A stretch of DNA of 5,448 nucleotides from Sulfurihydrogenibium yellowstonense SS-5. Lineage in GTDB: Bacteria > Aquificota > Aquificia > Aquificales > Hydrogenothermaceae. Positions within the stretch are counted from its first letter, which is position 1. Each line of letters begins with the position of its first letter. The notes under the pieces are model-generated. The model was not told the origin of the DNA. It saw only the letters and a program-made list of their open reading frames with translations, and searched no databases. Shown piece by piece: positions 1 to 5,448 of this stretch. A program made the translations under genes and the position numbers. Location of the stretch: contig NZ_ABZS01000112.1 in NCBI RefSeq assembly GCF_000173615.1, positions 1 to 5,448 of the forward strand. The letters are read 5' to 3'.

Positions 1-1416
1 ATTAACGACAAAGCATTTAATATAGACAGAGTATGGACAAAGTTATTGATTACTCCAAACGATAACGCAGAGATTAAACTTTCTTATGCTTTTGAAAATG
101 CAAGAAATGTATTATATCCAGCTTTAAAAATGGATGCTTTGTATGATAGAACGAACAGATTTAACACAGATTTTAAACTTAAAGATATTGGTCTTAATTT
201 TAGCATCTACTACAATGAAGTAAAGCACGACATGAGAGATTCTTTTAGAACTACAGCAGGAAATTATCCATATTCTATGAAAACTTATGCTGAGTCAAAA
301 ATGTTTGGAACAAAGCTTTCAAAAGATTTAAATCTTTTTGGAATTAATATGACAGTTGGGATTGATACGTATTTAAGAAATTGGAAAGCAGATAATATTC
401 AAAATGCATTTGCATCAAGCCCTAACTACAACGATGGTATGATACCAGATGTTAATATTAAAGACATTGGATTGTTTGTAAAAGGCAGTAAAGATATAGA
501 AAAATGGACTATTTCCGGCGGCTTAAGATATGATTACACATATTCAAAAGCAGACCCAAATTCTATGACAGCTACCACTAACAGAGCTTTATTTATTAAT
601 AGAAATGGCTACAAATTTTCTAACACAGATAACTACGTATCAGGTTATGCTATTGCAAAATACAATATCAATAAAAAAGATAATGTATACGTAGGATTTG
701 GTAGCACTGTAAGAGTTCCTGACCCAGAGGAGAGATTTATATCTTTAAGCGGTAATGCGCCATGGTATGGTAATCCGGATTTAAAGCCAACAAGAAATAA
801 TGAAATAGATGCAGGGTTTGAAGCATTTCCAATGAATAATGTTGGAATTAAAGGCAATATCTTCTATAGCATGCTACAGAATTATATTTATTTACGTCAG
901 TATATAGAAGGTGCTACAACCTACACAACCTACAATAACATAAACGCTGCAATTTATGGTGGAGATATTAACGGATTTGTTGCTATTAACGACAAAATCT
1001 CAACAGAGCTTGGGCTTGCTTATCAAATTGGTAAAAAAACAGACAAAAAAGGATTATATAAAGATAGCGATTTAGCAGAAATTCCGCCATTAAAAGCAAG
1101 ATTGGCTGTTAAATACGATGATAGAACTTTCTACGGACTAATAGAAGGTATATACTCTGCAAAACAATCAAAAGTTGACTCAGATTTAAAAGAACAAGAA
1201 ACCGGCAGCTGGTTTATAGTAAACGTTAAAGCAGGATATACATATGCAAATAGACTATTTGTTGGCGTTGGTGTTGATAACCTATTTGACAGATTCTACT
1301 ATAACTATCTATCTTATGTAAGAGACCCATTTAGAGGAATTTCTGTATCAGGAATTCCTGTTAAAATCCCAGAACCCGGAAGATTTATTTACGCAAATGT
1401 TTCTTACAGATTTTAA
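1..1416 (+). CDS. TonB-dependent outer-membrane receptor, C-terminal beta-barrel (5' partial), probably copper-receptor type
   Basis: The frame is open from base 1, so the gene enters from the left; the TTG at 46 is an internal Leu codon, not a start. The 471 visible residues are most of a 22-strand-type barrel; the signal peptide, TonB box and plug domain lie outside. Seen: alternating hydrophobic/polar strands with many Tyr and Asn; a VRVPDPEERF segment near residue 237, GNPDLKP near 257 (the NPDLKPE signature of the family), DNLFDRFYYN near 427, and an end in PEPGRFIYANVSYRF, with the terminal Phe used in outer-membrane protein assembly. These proteins import metal chelates or cofactors across the outer membrane using TonB-ExbB-ExbD. 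The PDPEERF and LSYVRDPF...PEPGR stretches resemble the OprC/NosA copper receptors as I remember them; the substrate is inference, while the family is near certain. A terminator follows 36 bases after the stop. Confidence 0.93.
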   Translation: MNDKAFNIDRVWTKLLITPNDNAEIKLSYAFENARNVLYPALKMDALYDRTNRFNTDFKLKDIGLNFSIYYNEVKHDMRDSFRTTAGNYPYSMKTYAESKMFGTKLSKDLNLFGINMTVGIDTYLRNWKADNIQNAFASSPNYNDGMIPDVNIKDIGLFVKGSKDIEKWTISGGLRYDYTYSKADPNSMTATTNRALFINRNGYKFSNTDNYVSGYAIAKYNINKKDNVYVGFGSTVRVPDPEERFISLSGNAPWYGNPDLKPTRNNEIDAGFEAFPMNNVGIKGNIFYSMLQNYIYLRQYIEGATTYTTYNNINAAIYGGDINGFVAINDKISTELGLAYQIGKKTDKKGLYKDSDLAEIPPLKARLAVKYDDRTFYGLIEGIYSAKQSKVDSDLKEQETGSWFIVNVKAGYTYANRLFVGVGVDNLFDRFYYNYLSYVRDPFRGISVSGIPVKIPEPGRFIYANVSYRF

Positions 1417-1451
1417 TTTCCTGCTGCTGCTTGAATAACCTCTTTACTTTC

Positions 1452-1477
1452 AAGGGAGCTTAAAGCTCCCTTATTTT
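1452..1477 (+). terminator. Intrinsic terminator of the TonB-dependent receptor gene
   Basis: Bases 1452-1459 (AAGGGAGC) pair with 1465-1472 (GCTCCCTT) around a 5-base TTAAA loop, and TTATTTT (1471-1477) follows as the U-tract. It lies 36 bases after the receptor stop and between convergent genes. On the minus strand the same stem is followed by only a weak T-run, so it probably works mainly for the plus strand. Confidence 0.8.
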
Positions 1478-1731
1478 CAGACAATCTTCATAACAACGAC
1501 CGTTTGAACCTTATCACCAATTCTTTTTACTTGAGAGTAAGCATATATCTCAACATCTTCCTTTAATATTACTCATTTTTTTATCTCTTAAAGCAACATA
1601 GTTGTCTGTTGGAAGGTAATCGTTTTTTTCATCTCTTCAATAAATCTATCACTTGCAATTTTTTCCTGCGATGGGTCTGATACATCTACACCGTCAAGTA
1701 TGACTGTAAGTTGTTTTATATCCTGTTGCAT
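1477..1731 (-). pseudogene. Small hypothetical gene, frameshifted (probable pseudogene)
   Basis: I do not recognise the product. The likely start is ATG at 1731, preceded at 8 bases by AAGGA (1744-1740); the upstream TTG at 1776 has no such site. The starting frame runs through DGVDVSDPSQEKIASDRF to a stop at 1588-1590. Shifting frame at a run of seven A (1623-1629) opens NDYLPTDNYVALRDKK, which leads on to MSNIK. Dropping one G at 1560/1561 returns to the first frame, giving EDVEIYAYSQVKRIGDKV and then MKIV, with TGA at 1479-1477. Start and stop are therefore in one frame and the two shifts compensate. A third shift near 1481 would add a tail, SENKGALSSLESK then EVIQAAAGN, ending at 1413; this overlaps the terminator stem and is less sure. 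The repaired product would be about 85 residues, or about 107 with the tail, hydrophilic, with no signal peptide or membrane segment. Alternatives are sequencing errors at homopolymers or programmed slippage at the A-runs. Confidence 0.5.
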
Positions 1732-1818
1732 TCTTGCAATCCTTGTTTTATTTTTATATTTAAAATTACTAAACAAAAATAAAATTTTAAATGATGTTTT
1801 TCACAAATAAAAAGAATA

Positions 1819-1971
1819 GAGAGTGTTCCAAAATTTCTGTAAATTTGCCTTTCCTTGTCATACTGAGGACGAAGTCCGAAGTATCTCTTTTTTGATTTTC
1901 AACTTGAAAAGAAAAAACATGAGATTCTTCGCTTCGCTCAGAATGACGATGTGGATTTTTGGAACAGTCTC
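1819..1971 (+). repeat. REPIN-like / MITE-like dispersed repeat, copy 1
   Basis: The ends form an imperfect inverted repeat: GAGAGTGTTCCAAAA at 1819-1833 and, on the other strand, GAGACTGTTCCAAAA at 1971-1957, with one mismatch. Inside lie two inverted modules, GTCATACTGAG...GTATCTC (1857-1887) and GAGATTC...CAGAATGAC (1921-1947). Each is itself a hairpin. In the left module 1860-1864 pairs with 1880-1884 and GGAC (1867-1870) with GTCC (1874-1877), separated by a GA/GA mismatch, with a GAA loop; the T-run 1888-1893 follows. The right module has the same design on the minus strand. Two inverted hairpins joined by a short spacer is REPIN architecture. It has no coding capacity, so any movement would need a transposase elsewhere (RAYT-like by analogy). 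I see no clear target-site duplication. The second copy is at 5049-5221. Confidence 0.82.
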
Positions 1972-1983
1972 AAAAAAAGACTA

Positions 1984-2012
1984 TTGAAAATTTTAGCATT
2001 ATGTATTATATT
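1984..2012 (+). promoter_or_regulatory. Predicted sigma-70-type promoter of clpB
   Basis: TTGAAA at 1984-1989 matches the -35 consensus at 5 of 6 bases, and TATATT at 2007-2012 matches the -10 at 5 of 6, with the ideal 17-base spacer. Transcription would start near 2019, leaving a leader of about 40 bases. The promoter starts 13 bases after repeat copy 1. A housekeeping-type promoter without CIRCE suggests basal expression, though a heat-shock sigma factor cannot be excluded. Confidence 0.6.
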
Positions 2013-2047
2013 AATTTAACAATACTACACTTAAATTATTTTACAAT

Positions 2048-2052
2048 GGAGG
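2048..2052 (+). promoter_or_regulatory. Ribosome binding site of clpB
   Basis: GGAGG lies 7 bases upstream of the ATG at 2060, a strong Shine-Dalgarno site at ideal spacing. It fixes the start codon of full-length ClpB. Confidence 0.88.
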
Positions 2053-2059
2053 AATTAAA

Positions 2060-5044
2060 ATGTTTAGTGAAAACTTATTAGAAAAAAAAGCAAAAGATTT
2101 GTTGGAACAGGCTAAAAGTATCGCATTTAAAAACAATGACTCAATGGTTGATACAGACCATTTACTTTTGGCGTTAATATCAAAAGATGATTCACCACTT
2201 TTAAAGATTCTTGAAAAGAGAGGTATTGATAAGAAAGCTTTAAGAGAGAATATTACATCATATTTGAATAATTATTACAGTCAGATCAGCAAAGCTGTAG
2301 AGGATTTTGTAAATTATATTAAGAGTATACAACCTCAACTAATAGAAAAAAGAAATCAAGCTATTGAAATAAACAAAGAGCTTAGAAATGTAAAGATTCA
2401 TAAAGAGAGATTAAAAAGAGATTTATCTTATGAAAGAGAGTTTTTCTTTGGTGGTGGAAGCAGGTTAGAACTTGAAAGATTGACTATATACGAAAAACAG
2501 CTTGAGTCTAATTTAAACTCATTAAAATCTCAATTAGCTCAGCTAACGGATTCTAACACTGCTGATAAATTTTTATCCGGTGATATAAATCTTTTGTCAT
2601 TTTTATACAAGATTATAGAAAACCATACATTAATCAAACAGATTGAAGACCTTGGATTTTCTAAGGATAGATTTGTAGAAAAAATTATTGAAAATGTCAC
2701 AGGCTCAAAAACTTCAAAAGTGTATTCGTCAAAGCTTATCAAAGTTTTAGAAAATGCTGAAAAAATTGCATTTAACAGTGGCTCTAATACAGTTGGTGTT
2801 GTTCATATAGCAACATCTTTGGTAGATAGTAAAGACACAATAGCTGGTAAAATTTTAAATGAAATATTAAATTTTGAGAAAAAAGAAGGAGGAAAGAAAG
2901 CAATGGACGAGAAAAATATCCAGCAAGAAATGGCAGAAGAGGAAAAGTCTGCATTAGAAAGATTTACTGTTGATTTAACAAAATTAGCAAAAGAAGGAAA
3001 ATTAGACCCGGTAATTGGAAGAGAAAGAGAAATTCAACAAGTTATAGAAATTTTACTAAGAAGAACTAAAAATAACCCAGTATTGATCGGTGAGGCTGGA
3101 GTTGGTAAAACAGCTATTGTAGAAGGTTTAGCACAAAAAATAGTAAACAAAGAAGTTCCGGAGGAGCTTCAAAATAAAAAGGTATTATCTCTTGACCTTG
3201 GCGGTCTTGTTGCAGGCACAAAGTACAGAGGTGAATTTGAAGAGAGAATGAAATCTCTTATCGATGAGCTAAAAAAAGACCCTAACATCATACTATTTAT
3301 AGACGAATTACACACAATCGTTGGAGCGGGTAAAGGAGAGGGTGCTTCCGATGCAGGACAACTTCTAAAACCAGCCCTTGCAAGAGGAGAAATTAGAGTT
3401 ATAGGTGCAACGACACTTGACGAGTACAGAAAATACATAGAAAAAGACCCAGCATTAGAAAGAAGATTTCAGCCTGTATATGTAGAAGAGCCGGATATTG
3501 ATACAACAATAGAAATACTAAAAGCTTTAAGACCAAAACTTGAAAAACATCATAACGTAAAAATAAGTGATAAAGCAATAGAAGCAGCAGCAAAATTAAC
3601 CGGCAGATACATACCGGCAAGAAAGTTCCCGGATAAAGCGATTGATGCCCTTGACCAAGCATGTGCAAGAAAAAAACTAAAGCTTGTTTATGCATCTCCA
3701 GAAGTTATCGAACTTGAAAGAAAAATCAAAATGTTGGACGAACAGATAATACAGGCTTCCTTAGATGGAGATTATGAAAAAGAAGCAAAGCTAAAAATAG
3801 AAAAAGCAAATCTTGAAAAACAACTTAAAGATTTAAAAGCTAAATCTTCAAATGAAAGAACAAAGCTTGAAGAATTACAAAGACAGCTTGAAGAAATTGA
3901 AAAACAGATAGAGTTTTACAGCCAAAAAGGCGATTATGAAAAAGAAGCTGAATACAAGATTAAAAAAGCTCAGATAGAAAAAGAGATAAAAGCTTTACAA
4001 CAAAAACTTGCTAAGTCTGTAGTTGTTACAGAAGATGATGTTGCAGAAGTTATAGCAGAATGGACCGGAATTCCTATATCTAAGATGAAAGAAGAAGAGA
4101 TGGAAAGATTGCTTCACTTAGAAGAAGAAATGCACAAACGTTTAATAGACCAAGAACATGCAGTTAAACTAGTTGCAGAAGCTATTAGAAGAGCAAGAGC
4201 AGGATTATCAGACCCAAGAAAACCACTTGCATCATTTATGTTCTTAGGACCAACAGGTGTAGGTAAAACAGAGCTTGCAAAAACATTAGCAGAACTTTTA
4301 TTTGACGATGAAGACGCGTTAATCAGATTAGATATGTCAGAATTTAAAGAAGAGCATTCTATCGCAAAATTAATCGGTGCACCTCCAGGATACGTAGGAT
4401 ATGAAGAAGGTGGAAAGCTTACAGAAGCAGTAAGAAGAAGACCTTACAGCGTTATCCTACTTGACGAGATAGAAAAAGCTCATCCAAGAGTATTTGACTT
4501 ATTCTTACAAGTACTTGATGATGGAAGACTTACAGACTCTCAAGGTAGAACTGTAAACTTTAGAAACACTGTAATCATAATGACTTCTAACATCGGTAGC
4601 CAATACTTAACACTTATACCGGTAGATGCTCCGGAAGATGTTATTAAGAAAGAGTTTGAAATTGCTAAGAAGAGAGTTCTTGAAGAAGTTAAAAACTACT
4701 TCAGACCAGAATTTTTAAACAGAATAGATGAAATAATTGTATTCAAGCCATTATTCAAGAAAGATATCATACAAATAATAGACTTAATGGTAAATGCTCT
4801 TAATAAGAGATTGCATGATAGAAATATTAAAGTTGAGCTTACAGATAAGGCTAAAGAAGTATTGATGAAGCTTGGTTATGACCCGCTTTATGGTGCAAGA
4901 CCTATGAGAAGAGCTATACAAAAATACCTTGAAACACCATTATCAGAAAAAATACTTAGAAGAGAAGTTAAAGAAGGCGACACTGTTATAGTAGATGCTG
5001 ATGAAACCGGTGAAAATTTAGTATTTACTGTAAAACAAGGTTAG
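2060..5044 (+). CDS. clpB: ATP-dependent chaperone ClpB (protein disaggregase) with enlarged N-domain
   Basis: This is a cytosolic hexameric AAA+ machine that pulls aggregated proteins through its pore, usually handed over by DnaK/DnaJ/GrpE. Domains: Clp_N repeat (about 7-70), helical coiled-coil insertion (about 72-168), half-repeat-like segment (about 175-214), Clp_N repeat (about 224-276), NBD1, middle domain (about 545-655), NBD2. NBD1 has Walker A GEAGVGKT (K350), Walker B LFIDE (D415, E416), pore loop KYRGEFEE and Arg fingers ALERRF. NBD2 has GPTGVGKT (K736), LLDE (D802, E803), pore GYVGYEEGG, sensor 1 [13 protein letters not shown] and sensor 2 GARPMRRAI. All catalytic residues are intact. 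The two Walker lysines are 386 residues apart, near E. coli ClpB (399) and unlike ClpC (about 337), and I see no LGF/IGF ClpP-docking tripeptide; both favour ClpB over ClpC. At 994 residues it exceeds the usual 860, nearly all from the N-terminus; Aquifex ClpB is, from memory, also about 1000. It appears monocistronic. Confidence 0.96.
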   Translation: MFSENLLEKKAKDLLEQAKSIAFKNNDSMVDTDHLLLALISKDDSPLLKILEKRGIDKKALRENITSYLNNYYSQISKAVEDFVNYIKSIQPQLIEKRNQAIEINKELRNVKIHKERLKRDLSYEREFFFGGGSRLELERLTIYEKQLESNLNSLKSQLAQLTDSNTADKFLSGDINLLSFLYKIIENHTLIKQIEDLGFSKDRFVEKIIENVTGSKTSKVYSSKLIKVLENAEKIAFNSGSNTVGVVHIATSLVDSKDTIAGKILNEILNFEKKEGGKKAMDEKNIQQEMAEEEKSALERFTVDLTKLAKEGKLDPVIGREREIQQVIEILLRRTKNNPVLIGEAGVGKTAIVEGLAQKIVNKEVPEELQNKKVLSLDLGGLVAGTKYRGEFEERMKSLIDELKKDPNIILFIDELHTIVGAGKGEGASDAGQLLKPALARGEIRVIGATTLDEYRKYIEKDPALERRFQPVYVEEPDIDTTIEILKALRPKLEKHHNVKISDKAIEAAAKLTGRYIPARKFPDKAIDALDQACARKKLKLVYASPEVIELERKIKMLDEQIIQASLDGDYEKEAKLKIEKANLEKQLKDLKAKSSNERTKLEELQRQLEEIEKQIEFYSQKGDYEKEAEYKIKKAQIEKEIKALQQKLAKSVVVTEDDVAEVIAEWTGIPISKMKEEEMERLLHLEEEMHKRLIDQEHAVKLVAEAIRRARAGLSDPRKPLASFMFLGPTGVGKTELAKTLAELLFDDEDALIRLDMSEFKEEHSIAKLIGAPPGYVGYEEGGKLTEAVRRRPYSVILLDEIEKAHPRVFDLFLQVLDDGRLTDSQGRTVNFRNTVIIMTSNIGSQYLTLIPVDAPEDVIKKEFEIAKKRVLEEVKNYFRPEFLNRIDEIIVFKPLFKKDIIQIIDLMVNALNKRLHDRNIKVELTDKAKEVLMKLGYDPLYGARPMRRAIQKYLETPLSEKILRREVKEGDTVIVDADETGENLVFTVKQG
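2886..2905 (+). promoter_or_regulatory. Internal Shine-Dalgarno and in-frame ATG within clpB (possible ClpB-deltaN start)
   Basis: AAGGAGG (2886-2892) is a full anti-Shine-Dalgarno match, 10 bases before an in-frame ATG at 2903-2905 (Met282). It lies in the linker between the N-domain and NBD1, in codons for KKEGGKKAM. Initiation here would give a 713-residue ClpB without its N-domain. E. coli makes such a short form from an internal start near residue 149. The spacing is a little long, and a Lys/Glu/Gly-rich linker could produce the motif by chance. Confidence 0.5.
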
Positions 5045-5048
5045 TTAA

Positions 5049-5221
5049 GAGTACTGTAAAAATTTTTGTAAGTTTACCATTTCTTGTCATCCTGAGGCCG
5101 CAAGGCCGAAGGATCTCTTTTTTGATTTGATAAAGATAAATATGAGATTCTTCGCCGGCTTCAGAATGACGTTCAAAAGTTTAATTAATTTTTAGACTTG
5201 GTTAAAATTTTGAACACCCTC
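5049..5221 (+). repeat. REPIN-like / MITE-like dispersed repeat, copy 2
   Basis: It aligns with copy 1 in the same orientation over about 76 bases on the left (5049-5127), including GTCATCCTGAG (5086-5096) and GGATCTCTTTTTTGAT (5111-5126). The inverted right module follows (GAGATTCTTCG from 5144, CAGAATGACG to 5171). The right terminus, read on the other strand (5221-5204), begins GAGGGTGTTCAAAATTTT and resembles the copy 1 terminus; the left terminus (GAGTACTGTAAAAATTT) has diverged. The right module has lost its hairpin loop, reading GCCGGC where copy 1 has a GAA loop. The right arm is longer than in copy 1 and holds an extra inverted repeat, 5171-5184 against 5202-5215, with 13 of 14 bases pairing. 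The element starts 4 bases after the clpB stop and lies between convergent clpB and xth. Confidence 0.8.
5089..5123 (+). terminator. Repeat-borne intrinsic terminator of clpB
   Basis: ATCCT (5089-5093) pairs with AGGAT (5110-5114) and GGCC (5096-5099) with GGCC (5104-5107). The two stems are separated by GA opposite GA, which can form sheared tandem G-A pairs, and capped by a GCAA (GNRA) loop. TCTC and six T (5118-5123) follow. It lies 45 bases after the clpB stop, and no other terminator candidate is visible. The 3-base gap between stem and T-run makes it slightly imperfect. Confidence 0.62.
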
Positions 5222-5262
5222 AAGTTAGTTCTATAACCTCTGGTCTTGATGGCTCGGGAATA

Positions 5263-5448
5263 TTATATTTCAAGTTCTAAAATTACAGGGGCATGGTCAG
5301 AAGGTTTGGGCGACCTTCTTCTTCTTGGCCACAAATCAACTTCAACATCTTTTATATACTGTAAAAGAGGTTTTGATACTAATATGTAATCTATTCTCAT
5401 TCCTTCATTTCTCCAAATAGCACCACCTATATAATCCCACCATGTAAA
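5263..5448 (-). CDS. xth: Exodeoxyribonuclease III (AP endonuclease family 1), C-terminal part
   Basis: The frame is open from the right edge to TAA at 5265-5263, giving the last 61 residues; the start lies outside the window. The family cuts DNA 5' to abasic sites and degrades 3' ends during base-excision repair, using Mg2+. Seen: FTWWDYIGGAIWRN, then RIDYILVS, whose Asp matches E. coli ExoIII Asp229, then KPSDHAPVILELEI, whose Asp-His pair matches catalytic Asp258/His259. Ending a few residues after SDHAPV is normal for the family, so the 3' end is intact. An Arg-rich PRRRRSPKPSD precedes the active-site loop. It converges on clpB, with repeat copy 2 between them; the minus-strand hairpin of that repeat may help end this transcript. 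Confidence 0.94.
   Translation of the reverse strand, partial: FTWWDYIGGAIWRNEGMRIDYILVSKPLLQYIKDVEVDLWPRRRRSPKPSDHAPVILELEI

Larger units (their letters stand above)
1732..2059. other. Intergenic region between the small minus-strand gene and clpB
   Basis: No gene is supported in this 328-base stretch. Its left part (1745-1818) is very AT-rich and should hold the promoter of the small minus-strand gene, but I see no convincing -35/-10 pair there. Next comes the REPIN-like repeat (1819-1971), then the clpB promoter, a leader of about 40 bases and the ribosome binding site. No CIRCE-type inverted repeat is visible, so HrcA control of clpB is not supported. Confidence 0.7.

Noticed and set aside
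645..857. 70-codon minus-strand ORF inside the receptor gene
   Set aside because: It lies wholly antisense to a well-supported gene, with no ribosome binding site or recognisable product.
46..1416. TTG at 46 as start of the receptor gene
   Set aside because: The same frame is open to base 1 and encodes barrel-like sequence; a barrel without a plug domain or signal peptide would not be a real start.
1805..1985. Target-site duplication around repeat copy 1
   Set aside because: The flanks are A-rich on both sides and any short match is not above chance.
1980..2059. CIRCE or other heat-shock operator upstream of clpB
   Set aside because: I found no TTAGCACTC-type inverted repeat; TTTAGCATT at 1992-2000 has no matching downstream arm.
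2539..2742. 67-codon minus-strand ORF inside the clpB N-domain
   Set aside because: It is antisense to an intact reading frame and has no supporting signals.
3169..3695. Two overlapping minus-strand ORFs inside clpB
   Set aside because: They are shadows of the conserved NBD1 coding frame; their composition (Leu/Ser/Cys-rich) is unlike the real proteins here.
2060..5044. Naming the AAA+ protein ClpC
   Set aside because: The spacing between Walker lysines fits ClpB, and no LGF/IGF ClpP-docking loop is visible in NBD2.
5223..5273. Minus-strand ORF from TTG 5273 reading KYNIPEPSRPEVIELT after xth
   Set aside because: It has only about 17 codons, overlaps the xth 3' end and lacks a Shine-Dalgarno. 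The xth protein already ends at a normal place, so this is probably chance.

Overview
The window looks like the chromosome of an AT-rich, Gram-negative thermophile. A TonB-dependent outer-membrane receptor shows an outer membrane. Arginine is encoded almost only by AGA, and the proteins are rich in Lys, Glu and Ile. The very long ClpB fits the Aquificales as I remember that group, and a Sulfurihydrogenibium-like organism is my best guess. This placement is inference; no marker gene is present.

Layout: (1) 1-1416, plus strand, the C-terminal beta-barrel of a TonB-dependent receptor, probably of the OprC/NosA copper type, cut by the left edge and closed by an intrinsic terminator at 1452-1477. 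(2) About 1413-1731, minus strand, a small unrecognised gene that faces the receptor gene and reads well only if frameshifts are allowed, so it is probably a decayed gene. (3) 1732-2059, non-coding: a REPIN-like dispersed repeat (1819-1971), then a good sigma-70-type promoter and ribosome binding site. (4) 2060-5044, plus strand, clpB, the AAA+ protein disaggregase, 994 residues. (5) 5049-5221, a second copy of the repeat in the same orientation, starting 4 bases after the clpB stop and supplying a terminator-like hairpin plus T-run. (6) 5263-5448, minus strand, the C-terminal end of exodeoxyribonuclease III, cut by the right edge.

The genes do not form one operon. clpB is a single transcription unit with its own promoter and terminator, and both of its flanks carry a repeat copy. 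The receptor gene and the small minus-strand gene converge, as do clpB and xth.

No wholly new system is visible. The points most worth checking are: a strong internal ribosome binding site in clpB that would give an N-domain-less ClpB; a long coiled-coil insertion in the ClpB N-domain; a duplicated UVR-like unit in its middle domain; base-pair covariation between the repeat hairpins, which keep a tandem G-A mismatch; and the multiply frameshifted small gene.
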